From the IMG/VR virus record IMGVR_UViG_3300035659_000095, positions 1-24,080 of that record: a stretch of 24,080 bases of DNA. One strand, given 5' to 3'. A program made the position numbers and the translations under genes. The first letter of the stretch is position 1. Each line of letters opens with the position of its first letter. Under the pieces are notes generated by a model, which was given only the letters and a program-made list of their open reading frames with translations, was not told where the DNA came from and did not search any database. Source of the stretch: a virus. Positions 14,332 to 22,108 of this stretch are shown here, one piece after another.

Positions 14332-15615
14332 CTATGTGTGGTACGCGGCACCGTCTCCGAAGGAGATGACGCCGTTCTGCGACCGGTTGTTGCAGCACAG
14401 GTTCCCCATGAAGAGAATCTGTGCGGTCTTCGCATCCTGGTTCGTCGGAGTCCGGAACGGGGTGATGGCGAAGTCGGCGTCCCGATGAACCACCCACTCG
14501 AACGAGTCCGAGTTGAGGAAGTACATCGGAGACATCTTCGTCGTCGGACCCGTAGGCGTACCCCGGAGAACCGTGGTGATTCCCTTGTCCATGACCAGCG
14601 GAACCGTGCGGTACCGCAGGTTCTGGAAACCCGCGTCCCCGAGCTTCGTGTCGTAGTACCGCTCGTTCGGCGTCAGCAACCCCTCGTACTGCCCGTACAC
14701 GTCACGGGCGGAGAGAAGGAAGTCGACCTGCTCGAGACGGTTGAACATCTCCCGCATGGCAGTCAACATCCCCGCGGGAGAAGTCGCGTTGAGGTCCTCG
14801 GCCGCGGTCAGCTCCGACTCCGGGAGTGCGGACCCGATCGTGCCACCCACGGAAGTTTCCTGGAGAAGATCCACGCCGGGATTGGCGTAGTTCATCCACC
14901 AGGCGTTGACCCAGGATCCGGTGTTAGCCACGATGTCGTCCCACAGGTTGTAGGCGGACTCACCCGTTCCCAGAGTCACGGAAACCGTGACCCCACCTAC
15001 CGTATGAGACTGGATCGTAGTCGCGTCGTTGTTCATCAACCCCCAGCCAGAACGGACGAAGTTGTCCAGCGAGTTGAACCACTTGTAGGCCAAGTCGCCC
15101 ATGTTCGCCGGAGAGTCGACCGCCGACCCACCCTGAGAGTCGACTGCGTTCGCGCTCTCCCGCCCGACGAAGGTGAGGCCGAGAGATCCATGAAGACCAT
15201 GCAGAGCCGCGGCCAGGGTCTTGCGCATGGAGTTCTCGGCCCGCTTCATCTCCGAATCAAGCAGGGAGAATCGCTGAGCCACGCCAGCATTCTTGCGGAG
15301 GTCCTCCCCCGCAAGCGTGATCGACGTGGCAACGTTGGCCCACTTGTAGATCGCCGCCGTGACTCCCTCGGTCGGAGTCGTGTTGAGCGTGTCGAAGCGG
15401 CCGTACGGCATGGTCGTCGTGTTGTTCCCGTACTCGAGGGTCACCACGATCTCCTGACCGCCGTCTTCGGTGCGCTTCCGCCCCTTCTCCTCCAACCAGT
15501 AGAGCAACGGCATCTTGCGTACCGTCTGTCGATAGACCCGAGGACGGACCTTCCGGGCCGCGCTGGTAAACAGCGTGTCCCAGGTATCCGTGACTTGGGT
15601 CGCCTGATAAGCCAT
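14332..15615 (-). CDS. Major capsid protein, HK97-like fold (427 aa)
   Basis: The ATG at 15615 has GGGGAG about 9 nt upstream, directly after the scaffold stop. The N-terminal arm MAYQATQVTDTWDTLFTSAARK is followed by KMPLLYWLEEKGRKRTEDGGQEIVV and LAGEDLRKNAG, which are typical of phage major capsid proteins of the HK97 fold. Charged helices follow (SEMKRAENSMRKTLAAALHG), then a long insertion (about residues 150 to 270), and the C-terminus has LFMGNLCCNNRSQNGVISFG. Position between scaffold and decoration genes fits. It should assemble into hexamers and pentamers of the head. Length is somewhat long for the core fold, which fits the insertion. Confidence 0.85.
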   Translation of the reverse strand: MAYQATQVTDTWDTLFTSAARKVRPRVYRQTVRKMPLLYWLEEKGRKRTEDGGQEIVVTLEYGNNTTTMPYGRFDTLNTTPTEGVTAAIYKWANVATSITLAGEDLRKNAGVAQRFSLLDSEMKRAENSMRKTLAAALHGLHGSLGLTFVGRESANAVDSQGGSAVDSPANMGDLAYKWFNSLDNFVRSGWGLMNNDATTIQSHTVGGVTVSVTLGTGESAYNLWDDIVANTGSWVNAWWMNYANPGVDLLQETSVGGTIGSALPESELTAAEDLNATSPAGMLTAMREMFNRLEQVDFLLSARDVYGQYEGLLTPNERYYDTKLGDAGFQNLRYRTVPLVMDKGITTVLRGTPTGPTTKMSPMYFLNSDSFEWVVHRDADFAITPFRTPTNQDAKTAQILFMGNLCCNNRSQNGVISFGDGAAYHT

Positions 15616-15621
15616 GGTTGG

Positions 15622-16473
15622 CTACTCCCCAATATCCCTCTTCCCAAGCACATCGTCAGGACGAAAGCCCGATTCCTCCAGAGCAGCCCGCATCGCGTCT
15701 TTCATCTCATACATCGGGCGTTCGGGTGTCTTAGGGACCGAGGACGCGGTTCCCGCACCACTCACACCTGCCCGATTTCGAGCATCAGACGCCTCACGGA
15801 GCCGCCTCGCCTGACGCACTTTTTCCACGATGGCGAAGTTGTAGGCATCCTCCCTGGACCGGAGTGGTTTTCCTAGGGCTGCGTCCTTCTGCCATGCGCG
15901 CCTCATCCCATCGTGGTGCTTTTGCCAGTCAGGGAACTCCTGGACGAACACCGCAAGAGCGAGTTGGTCCACGTTCTGCGCTTGCAGATTCCTGAGCTGC
16001 GCGGCCAGAGGGGCCACATGCCTTTGGACCACCTGTGAAACTACCGGATCCAGATCCGAATCCCCATCCATCCCACCCCCGGTGCCGGGTTCGGTGCCCT
16101 CCGGGAACGTCTCCATCAGGAAACGCTGCGTCCGTGGGTCCCGTAAAAACGGTTCCAACTGACGCAACCCGTCGAGTTGTGCCGCTCCAGCCTGTAGCCG
16201 CGCCTGAAGAGCCTCAACCTCCTTCCGCTGAGCGGAAAGAGTCTGAGTCTTCTTCGTCCACGCAGCCTGCATCCGAGTGTGGGCCTGCCGTTCGGACGGT
16301 GTGGCGTTCTCGGGAAGAGGTGCAAACTCCTCCCCTTCGGGGGGTGCGCCTTGACCCTGGTCCGAATCCGTTTCCTCGGTCCCAGTGCCATCGGGAATCA
16401 GAAGATCGGAATCCGCATCTGGGGCGGGGGCTCCTTCTCCTGCCGACAACGGGTTGGGGTCCTGGTCTACCAT
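15622..16473 (-). CDS. Scaffolding protein (283 aa)
   Basis: The ATG at 16473 has GAAGGAG 6 nt upstream. The first 60 residues are acidic and disordered (DADSDLLIPDGTGTEETDSD). A long coiled coil covers about residues 62 to 110 (KKTQTLSAQRKEVEALQARL). A Gly/Asp linker and a second helical block follow (VVQRHVAPLAAQLRNLQAQN). The C-terminal third is basic and amphipathic (KVRQARRLREASDARNRAG, ending ALEESGFRPDDVLGKRDIGE), which suits capsid binding. Immediate placement upstream of the major capsid gene is the standard scaffold position. No protease motif is visible, so self-cleavage is not indicated. Confidence 0.75.
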   Translation of the reverse strand: MVDQDPNPLSAGEGAPAPDADSDLLIPDGTGTEETDSDQGQGAPPEGEEFAPLPENATPSERQAHTRMQAAWTKKTQTLSAQRKEVEALQARLQAGAAQLDGLRQLEPFLRDPRTQRFLMETFPEGTEPGTGGGMDGDSDLDPVVSQVVQRHVAPLAAQLRNLQAQNVDQLALAVFVQEFPDWQKHHDGMRRAWQKDAALGKPLRSREDAYNFAIVEKVRQARRLREASDARNRAGVSGAGTASSVPKTPERPMYEMKDAMRAALEESGFRPDDVLGKRDIGE

Positions 16474-16488
16474 GCAAAACTCCTTCTG

Positions 16489-16752
16489 TTAGCCGGGCGC
16501 GGGAAGCACCCGGTTTCCCCCATCAATCAAACCATGCTCCTCGAGAACCTGATCCTTCACCGACAGCGCCGACGTGGCCTGGTGCTTGACACTCACCACC
16601 TTGAATGTGGCGGACCAACCTTGTGTTCCATCGTAGCCTCCGTGGTCCACACGGGTCAGTTCCGCCAGGACTTCCAACACATGGTCGGAGCCAATCTCCT
16701 CATTGTGGACTTCCTCCGCCACCGGGCCCTTGATCGTGAACTCGTCATCCAT
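16489..16752 (-). CDS. Small acidic head-region protein (87 aa)
   Basis: The chosen ATG at 16752 has GGGAGG 6 nt upstream, overlapping the end of the 83-codon gene by 8 nt; the ATG two codons earlier would abut the site, and the long open extension lies in another gene. The product MDDEFTIKGPVAEEVHNEEIG is acidic, then has a beta segment (ATFKVVSVKHQATSALSV), and ends VLPAPG. No family is recognised. It lies between the portal-downstream small gene and scaffold, so it may be a minor head or assembly factor. Confidence 0.6.
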   Translation of the reverse strand: MDDEFTIKGPVAEEVHNEEIGSDHVLEVLAELTRVDHGGYDGTQGWSATFKVVSVKHQATSALSVKDQVLEEHGLIDGGNRVLPAPG

Positions 16753-16996
16753 CGTCATCCTCCCGCACCAAGGAAGCCGCAGCCCCGCGATCGGGGACTT
16801 CCACCAACCCCATCTGGCGCAGTACGTCCCGCTTGTGCCGGCGGCTGTGAATCTCACAACCCAGATTCGGGGAGTAGTATGAGTTTCTCCTCGGGGGCAA
16901 CGACACGTCGTCAAAGGTCACGTGAGGAGTTCGATCGGAGATCTTCACGACCTTATCCACCTTCGGATCGTACTTGTAGACTCCCGTTTTGCTCAC
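16745..16996 (-). CDS. Small basic head-region protein (83 aa)
   Basis: GTG at 16996 overlaps the portal stop (GTGA) with GGAGGGG just upstream. The N-terminus MSKTGVYKYDPKVDKVVKISDR and the segment RNSYYSPNLGCEIHSRRHKRDVLRQMGLVEV give a short Lys/Arg-rich protein with an acidic tail (LVREDDDG). This pattern (an opening YKYDP, then YYSPNLG followed by basic helices and GLVEV) is common in small proteins coded between portal and scaffold in related short-tailed phages. Its biochemical role is unknown. A DNA or portal interaction is conceivable but not shown. Confidence 0.7.
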   Translation of the reverse strand: MSKTGVYKYDPKVDKVVKISDRTPHVTFDDVSLPPRRNSYYSPNLGCEIHSRRHKRDVLRQMGLVEVPDRGAAASLVREDDDG

Positions 16997-18894
16997 GACC
17001 CCTCCATGGGAAACTCGTTCCGAGGGTTCGGTCCTGCGGGACCCCTCCGAACCCCCACGTTCTGCGTGGCGGATAGAAGATCCCCCATGTTCGTGCCCCC
17101 GCTGCGGAGTCGGATGTCCTGACTCGCCGGACCTCCCGGAGTGCCCGGAACCCCGGCCGGGCCTGGTAGCCCGGCCGGCTGGCGCGAGGTCAGGAACCGC
17201 TCCGGGTTCGGGACGTTGAGCAACGTCGCAGCGAACCGTGCGGCCTCGTACAGGTCGATGACGGGCATCCCCGTCATGGGATCAACCTTGCTGCCGAAGA
17301 CGTTCACCCAATCCATGAATTGCTTGGTGCGGATCTCACGGGAAACGTACGCCATCGACCCCACACGGATCGTGATCTTGACCCGCGTACGCTTGAGGAA
17401 GTCCCCCTGGAAAACGTCCGCAAGCGCCGGGGCCTGCTCCATCCCGACCACGTGGGCAAAGTCCTGGACCGTCCCGTACTGCTGGATCATCGACCAGAGA
17501 CGGCGTACCCCACGGGTCACGAACGCAGCCACGAGCTGCACGTCGTCGGACTCACGCACGCGAGCCGTCGACTCCACGATCGAGGCTTCGGTCGCGGTGG
17601 CCCCCTTCATCTGCCCGCCCCGACGTTGCTCCGTGGATCCCGAGAGCTTCGTCAAACCGTCCTCGATGATCCCCCGCAAGGCGTAACTGTCCGAGGGGAT
17701 CGGGAGATCCGGGATCGGATAGACCGCCCCGTCCGGGGGACCGTTGAAATGCACGATCCCACAATCCGTGGGAGACTCGAGCATCGCCTCGTCTTCGTCG
17801 GCCGCGAATGCTCCCTGCTCCACTCCAAACTTCCGGGAACTGGTGCGGAGGATGTGCCCGTACTGCGCGGAGTTGAGTACGTTCAAGCAGACTGCGGGGT
17901 TGAACCAGGTGGATACGTCCGAGACCCCGTACACCTCGTCCGGGTCCTCGTTGAAGACCAGGATCTCGAATGGGAACCCACGGGCGTCGTAGGGGTTCAC
18001 ATCCTCCCGCAGGAACTTCGTGTGCTCACCCTTCAGCACCCCACCTTCGTCCATGACCAAGAGCGAGTTGGTTTCCCGGTCCCAGATTTCGTAGATCTTC
18101 ACCAGGTTGCCAAAACGGTTGGACACCCGGTCCTCGGAACTGACTACCGTGCCGTCCCCGGTCTTGGCCGCGAACACCGGGTAGGCATCCTTGAACCCCA
18201 CCGTCCCCTCAATCCCCGCCGCGATCGACTTCGTATACGTCGAGTCCTTCCGGACCTCCTCCTCCGGGCGCAGGATGATGTGCGCCACCCACCGGGCCCG
18301 CTCGAAACGGTTGCCGGCCAACGGGTCGATCAGGAACATGCGGGGGGAAACACGGAAGGCAAACGGCAACGCCTCCTGGATCCGGTAGTCCGGGTAGTAG
18401 GGCTTCTCCCCCTCCTCTTCGTCCAACCAGAGATCCGGGTCGAACATACTCTGGGCCATCACCGAGGCGAGTTCGTTCTCTACCGACCCCTCACGCGCCA
18501 AACCTCGCAAGTACCCAAACTTCATCACCCCCAAACCACAAACCAGGGCATCCAGGATCGTGCTGCGACACTCGCGCTGGTAGTCGATCTCGTCCAGGGT
18601 GTGATTGAGAATCATCTCCGCTGCGGTGGCGTAGGGGAGAAGTGTCGATCCGATCGGGTCCGCGAGAACGTCGGGGTTCTGGAAGTAGAGACCCGGGATC
18701 ACCGTACGAATGAGTTGGAAGATGTAGTTAATCCAGAGAACCTGACCCGCCGGCTTGTCACTCTCTGGAATCTCCTGACGGTAGTGGCTAAGATACTTGC
18801 GCCAGGTGTCGTACCGCTGCTTCAGCAAACGGTCACAGAGACCAATCTGCTCAGACCAAGACTGGTACCGCTCAGACTCACTCTTCCTTGGCAT
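16993..18894 (-). CDS. Portal protein (633 aa)
   Basis: I choose ATG at 18894, which shares its A with the TerL stop (TGATG); a TTG one codon upstream is possible. The N-terminal helices (DRLLKQRYDTWRKYLSHYRQEIPESD), the VIPGLYFQNPDVLADP motif and RARWVAHIILRPEEEV are typical of short-tailed-phage portals, as is LNVLNSAQYGHILRTSSRKFGV in the middle. Portals form the dodecameric ring through which DNA enters and leaves. The last 70 residues are unusual: a Pro/Gly triplet run (AGLPGPAGVPGTPGGPA) precedes a basic, disordered tail. An 83-codon gene overlaps its end. Confidence 0.85.
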   Translation of the reverse strand: MPRKSESERYQSWSEQIGLCDRLLKQRYDTWRKYLSHYRQEIPESDKPAGQVLWINYIFQLIRTVIPGLYFQNPDVLADPIGSTLLPYATAAEMILNHTLDEIDYQRECRSTILDALVCGLGVMKFGYLRGLAREGSVENELASVMAQSMFDPDLWLDEEEGEKPYYPDYRIQEALPFAFRVSPRMFLIDPLAGNRFERARWVAHIILRPEEEVRKDSTYTKSIAAGIEGTVGFKDAYPVFAAKTGDGTVVSSEDRVSNRFGNLVKIYEIWDRETNSLLVMDEGGVLKGEHTKFLREDVNPYDARGFPFEILVFNEDPDEVYGVSDVSTWFNPAVCLNVLNSAQYGHILRTSSRKFGVEQGAFAADEDEAMLESPTDCGIVHFNGPPDGAVYPIPDLPIPSDSYALRGIIEDGLTKLSGSTEQRRGGQMKGATATEASIVESTARVRESDDVQLVAAFVTRGVRRLWSMIQQYGTVQDFAHVVGMEQAPALADVFQGDFLKRTRVKITIRVGSMAYVSREIRTKQFMDWVNVFGSKVDPMTGMPVIDLYEAARFAATLLNVPNPERFLTSRQPAGLPGPAGVPGTPGGPASQDIRLRSGGTNMGDLLSATQNVGVRRGPAGPNPRNEFPMEGS

Positions 18895-20585
18895 CAACGT
18901 GTTCCAATCCTTGGAACCCCTTTACCCGTACCCCGGAACAGGTGCGGGAACAACGCCTCGAAGGACTCGGCCTTGGGCTTCTTCTTCGGGGCCGCAGGAC
19001 CCGGCACGACCAGCTTCGGCAACCACGCCAACGCATCTATACAGTCCTTCGTCTCCCCCAAGGGGAAGTGCAACATCTCCGTCGCCAGGAAGTCCTGCCC
19101 CGGTACGAGGGCATAGTAGAGATCCTCCGGCGGGAGAGTCAAGTCCGTTCCGTCCCTCACTCGGAGGTAGAGGCCCCGCGTTCGGGCAAACTCCGCGAAG
19201 TCCTCTATTCGCATGTCCTTAGACTTGTGGGTCTCTCCTTCCAAAGGATGAATGTGGAACCACTCCCCCCGCTCCACACACTGGGCCTTGAACGAGTGGT
19301 AGATCCCTTTCTGGAACTGGAAGGACTCGATGCCGATCTTGATCGGCTTCCACCGGTGACGGATCTGGAAGAGCGTTTCAATCAATCCCTCGTTGCCTAC
19401 GATCCGATCCCGGATCACCTCCATCACGTAAATCTCGTTGTCGGTCGAAATCCCCACGGTGTCGAATGCTGAATATGCAGAACTCGCCGTCTCCCCACGA
19501 CTGGGATCGAGGATCGTGATGTAGACGAAGTTGGTGGGCATCGGGAAGATCTCACCTTCCGCCGTGCGGCGGTACCGCTCGTTGTAGAATCCGAGGTTGT
19601 GGAGTTTGTAGACCTTCGACTCATCGGGGAGAGGGTCGTTCATGTAGAGACATGAGTAGAGCTCCGCCCCGAGAGTCTTCTTCATCTTCGCCAGGAAGGC
19701 TTTCGTGTGGCGGGTCGGGAAGTAGAGTTTACCCGCGGAGTTGACCGCCGGTTTGCAGTATTCCCGCCACTCCCGAGGCTCACGAGCACGCCGGCGCTGG
19801 CGTTCCTCGGCCTCGATCCGCCCATAAGGGTCTGAGAAGTGCCAACGGGTGCCGAAAAGCATCCGAGGCCCGCGCTGGCCCGGGTCGGACGACCATGGGG
19901 TCGTCCGCCCAACCCGCGGGCGCGTGAAGGGGTCGATCAACGGGGCCACCACGTTCAGGGACTGGTTGATCTGAGCCATGATCTCGGGGTTTCGACGGGT
20001 CATTTCGTTCACGGGATCGTCGATGATTACCATGTCGTAGTGCTGAGAGGTCTCCGAGGTCTTGATCGAGCTCGCAATCCACGAACACTCCACCCGGAAG
20101 AGCGTCCGACCTGTGAGCTTGATCCGATCCGTCCTCCAGGTGTCCGTCGTGCCCTCTCCGTGAGGTACTAGGTCCCCGTAGAGAAGCCGAAACGTCCGGT
20201 TCGACTCGAGATGCTGCTTTCCAACCGCTAACCACCCCTTCGTGTAGTCCATTTCCCAGCTCAGAGACATGATTCGGAGGTTCTTGTCCTTCGTGAAGAG
20301 CCAGAGAGGCAACCCTACCGACCCGATCGTGCTCTTGAAACACCCTCGGGGAGCCAGGATCAGCATGTCCTCCCACAAGTACCGCTGAATGAAGTCGCAG
20401 ATCTCCCAGTGAGGCTGAATCGCCATGTCTGAGTAGCCGAGAACGTACTTCGTGAATGCATAAAGGGAAGCGTCAGAGACCCGCTTCAACTTCTCGGCCA
20501 GGAGAATGAATAGACGCTGCTTCTGCTCCCGTGGAGTCCAGTCCCCCTGGAGTAGAGACTGGGTGAGTACCTCTTCCTGCCTCAC
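18894..20585 (-). CDS. terL: Terminase large subunit (563 aa)
   Basis: GTG at 20585 overlaps the TerS stop (GTGA). The ATPase domain has a Walker A-like APRGCFKST at 78 to 86, Walker B YDMVIIDD at 183 to 190, and the FGTRWHFSD motif at about 244 to 252. The RNase H-like nuclease has D360 (ILDPS), E420 (GIESF) and D517 (DCIDALAW). The N-terminal YVLGYSDMAIQPHWEICDFI is common in such terminases. It pumps DNA into the prohead and cuts concatemers, using ATP. Length is near the usual 500 to 600 residues. It precedes the portal gene. The C-terminus is basic and Lys/Pro rich. Confidence 0.92.
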   Translation of the reverse strand: MRQEEVLTQSLLQGDWTPREQKQRLFILLAEKLKRVSDASLYAFTKYVLGYSDMAIQPHWEICDFIQRYLWEDMLILAPRGCFKSTIGSVGLPLWLFTKDKNLRIMSLSWEMDYTKGWLAVGKQHLESNRTFRLLYGDLVPHGEGTTDTWRTDRIKLTGRTLFRVECSWIASSIKTSETSQHYDMVIIDDPVNEMTRRNPEIMAQINQSLNVVAPLIDPFTRPRVGRTTPWSSDPGQRGPRMLFGTRWHFSDPYGRIEAEERQRRRAREPREWREYCKPAVNSAGKLYFPTRHTKAFLAKMKKTLGAELYSCLYMNDPLPDESKVYKLHNLGFYNERYRRTAEGEIFPMPTNFVYITILDPSRGETASSAYSAFDTVGISTDNEIYVMEVIRDRIVGNEGLIETLFQIRHRWKPIKIGIESFQFQKGIYHSFKAQCVERGEWFHIHPLEGETHKSKDMRIEDFAEFARTRGLYLRVRDGTDLTLPPEDLYYALVPGQDFLATEMLHFPLGETKDCIDALAWLPKLVVPGPAAPKKKPKAESFEALFPHLFRGTGKGVPRIGTR

Positions 20586-21148
20586 TTGATACTCACAAAC
20601 TCGGCATCCTCGATTGGAATCACCTTCCCACCCGCTACCTGGAGATCACTGGAGTAGAGATGGGCAAAAGCTTGCCCAATCTCCCGGTCCAAGTCGTCGT
20701 CTGAGAGATCCCGGACCATCTGAGACTGGAAGGTGTCTCCCTGTCCCCCCAGGTTGAACTGGTTGATCGTCGGACCCTTCGATGCTACGACACCCGTGAT
20801 CTCCAGGAACTGACGAACTGCCTCTCGGTCCCCCTTATGGGCACGGAGAACCAATTTTCGTAGTACAGGAACGATGCTGGACTGGAGAGCTGATCTGTAC
20901 CTCTTGTAGGCTGCTTCATGGAAAGAGGGATCCAGTCTCCAGGTCACCAACTGGGAAATGGGAACCCCAAGCTCCTTGGCAATCTCCTTCTCCTCCTGAG
21001 TGTTCATCGGGTCAGACCAGAGTTCAAGGTAGGTCTGACGAATCTTCCTCATGTCCTCCAAACTGAACTCAGGAGTAACTGGTGTGACTGGAGATGAGGC
21101 TATGGCTATGATCTTCTTCCCTCTTGGTCTACGAGACCCGGTTTTCAT
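20582..21148 (-). CDS. terS: Terminase small subunit-like DNA-binding protein (188 aa)
   Basis: The ATG at 21148 lacks a visible Shine-Dalgarno site; an in-frame stop lies upstream, so it is the first possible start. Residues about 52 to 73 (EEKEIAKELGVPISQLVTWRLD) form a helix-turn-helix like those of small terminase subunits. Helical segments follow (RSALQSSIVPVLRKLVLRAH), then REAVRQFLEITGV, consistent with oligomerisation. The C-terminus has an acidic tail (DLDREIGQAFAHLY). It would recognise the packaging site and hand DNA to TerL, to which it is coupled by a GTGA overlap. The 16 N-terminal residues are basic. Confidence 0.78.
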   Translation of the reverse strand: MKTGSRRPRGKKIIAIASSPVTPVTPEFSLEDMRKIRQTYLELWSDPMNTQEEKEIAKELGVPISQLVTWRLDPSFHEAAYKRYRSALQSSIVPVLRKLVLRAHKGDREAVRQFLEITGVVASKGPTINQFNLGGQGDTFQSQMVRDLSDDDLDREIGQAFAHLYSSDLQVAGGKVIPIEDAEFVSIK

Positions 21149-21156
21149 ACTGGGGA

Positions 21157-21185
21157 TAGGTACTCTTCAACCTTCTTACTGTCAA
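21157..21185 (-). promoter_or_regulatory. Candidate leftward promoter upstream of terS
   Basis: A perfect TTGACA lies at 21180 to 21185 on the minus strand. With a 17-nt spacer the -10 position reads TACCTA (21157 to 21162), which is a weak match. A start about 7 nt beyond it would fall at or next to the terS ATG, giving a leaderless or near-leaderless mRNA; this agrees with the absence of a Shine-Dalgarno site there. The -10 weakness limits confidence. Confidence 0.3.
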
Positions 21186-21202
21186 GTATCTCCCACGAAT
21201 CG

Positions 21203-21228
21203 GCTGCGGGGCTCTGAGGCCCCGCAGC
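21203..21228. repeat. Perfect inverted repeat, 10-bp stem
   Basis: GCTGCGGGGC is followed by a 6-nt loop (TCTGAG) and its exact complement GCCCCGCAGC. No T-run follows on either strand, so it is not a standard intrinsic terminator. It lies upstream of the candidate promoter of the leftward operon and may be a structure, operator or attenuator element. Confidence 0.6.
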
Positions 21229-21302
21229 AAAGTGCGTGGGGAGTGGTCTAACTGGAGATGAGGTTCTCTACTCTCTTCTATCTCTATGTAACTACTACAA
21301 TC

Positions 21303-21338
21303 CCTGACACCCTTCGCCTTGAGGCTTCGGGTGTCAGG
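21303..21338. repeat. Perfect inverted repeat, 10-bp stem with inner stem
   Basis: CCTGACACCC pairs with GGGTGTCAGG. The 16-nt interior can form a second small stem (GCC TTGA GGC). No T-run follows on either strand. Its long stem in non-coding sequence suggests RNA structure or a protein-binding site rather than chance. Confidence 0.55.
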
Positions 21339-21391
21339 TCAATGAGTAGTAACTGGGGGGATTTCTAAGGGGGGACGGGTAGGTCTGTCAA

Positions 21392-21410
21392 CCCCCTATT
21401 TTCCAGGGGG
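21392..21410. repeat. Short hairpin CCCCCT/AGGGGG
   Basis: A 6-bp stem (CCCCCT with AGGGGG) encloses a 7-nt AT-rich loop (ATTTTCC). It lies midway in the divergent region. It could be a minor stem in a leader RNA, but the short stem could also be chance. Confidence 0.35.
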
Positions 21411-21445
21411 CGAAGTGGCGCAGCAGCCAGGGGTTAGGGGTTGTG

Positions 21446-21456
21446 GTACATTGTAC
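21446..21456. promoter_or_regulatory. Operator-like palindrome GTACATTGTAC
   Basis: The 11-mer is palindromic apart from its central base, within an AT-richer segment. TACAT (21447 to 21451) and ATGTA (21464 to 21468) form a second inverted pair. Such a site would suit a dimeric repressor. No repressor gene is identified in the window. Confidence 0.3.
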
Positions 21457-21580
21457 TAATACGATGTATTTTCTACTACTGGTCAGAATTTGGTGTGCAG
21501 AGAGGTGGGTAGTACCTAGGGTTTATAATGAATAGACGTACGCCGCGCCGGGGGGTGTACGCTCGGCCGGCTCGGGACAA

Positions 21581-21680
21581 CTCTTCGCGTGGGCGCACAT
21601 GTACGGGCATCTCTTCGCGCGGCTGCATGCATGCGAGTCAAGCCTAGCGCGGGTTTGAGAGCAATTCTTAGCGCGCGTGC
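21581..21680. repeat. Imperfect tandem repeats of about 30 bp (4 copies)
   Basis: Related units begin at 21581, 21611, 21641 and 21665, spaced 30, 30 and 24 bp. The shared core is CTCTTCGCGC or a variant ending TAGCGC, and a GCATG or GCACATG often follows. The second unit includes the palindrome GCATGCATGC. This could be an iteron set for initiator binding, operator repeats, or the DNA of a cysteine-repeat peptide on the minus strand. Confidence 0.55.
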
Positions 21681-21899
21681 ATGGGAGGGGATGGGAGGAG
21701 CTAGGTGAGGCCAATCTCTCCCCTCCCCTCCTGTGCTTCTTCTAGCTCTGGTGCTTGGTTGGAGTTACCCGATATGCTTCTAGCTCCTGTGACCAGTCTA
21801 GCCTGTTCATGTTCTCTGCATGGAATCAGCCACATGTGCGAAGTGTGGTGCATTTCAGCCAGCATCATCTTCGTCCCGCGACTGGCGCTTCTCAGCCAT

Positions 21900-22009
21900 C
21901 GTGCAGGACTCGCATTTTGCACGACAAAACCGTGCAGTCTGCACGTTTTCGGTTTGTGGTTCGAATCAGCCCTGCCAACGCAAAGCCCGTCGGCGCAGCG
22001 GTTTGCACG
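21900..22009. repeat. Cluster of five TGCACG/CGTGCA hexamers
   Basis: CGTGCA occurs at 21900 and 21931, and TGCACG at 21918, 21940 and 22004. The pair at 21931 to 21945 forms a 15-bp palindrome with one central base (CGTGCAG-T-CTGCACG), and 21918 with 21931 forms another inverted pair. Two copies are followed by TTTTCG sequences. The cluster resembles operator half-sites or initiator boxes ahead of the rightward genes. Confidence 0.5.
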
Positions 22010-22066
22010 AAAGTTTTCGTCGTGGCACGGCGTTCGCAAGTCTCGGTCTCGCCGGTCGCGGATCCC

Positions 22067-22108
22067 GCGAATTCGCCCCCGGAATTCTCAGACACTCGCG
22101 GAATTCTC
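22067..22108. repeat. Palindrome and paired GGAATTCTC repeats
   Basis: GCGAATTCGC (22067 to 22076) is a perfect 10-bp palindrome. GGAATTCTC follows at 22081 and again at 22100, exactly 19 bp apart, about two helical turns. They lie immediately upstream of the ribosome site of the first rightward gene. This placement suits repressor or activator binding. Confidence 0.45.

Noticed and set aside
13726-15876. Rightward open frame of 716 codons opposite the capsid genes
   Set aside because: It lies opposite the major capsid and decoration genes and part of scaffold, and its Arg/Val/His-rich composition is typical of the complementary strand of GC-rich genes.
17320-19116. Rightward open frame of 598 codons opposite portal and terminase
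   Set aside because: Antisense to the portal and the C-terminal part of TerL; composition and lack of a ribosome site indicate a shadow frame.
21581-21680. CRISPR array
   Set aside because: The repeats are imperfect, contiguous and lack regular unique spacers; no cas genes are present.
21900-21985. tRNA-like sequence with GGTTCGAATC (T-loop-like)
   Set aside because: The T-stem pairs poorly, no proper D-loop or acceptor partner (TTGGCAG) is present, and the nearby GCAGG/CCTGC pairing is out of register with the T-arm.
21701-22039. Leftward 112-codon frame in the control region
   Set aside because: Composition is mixed and unphage-like, it overlaps the repeat clusters, and no ribosome site supports it.
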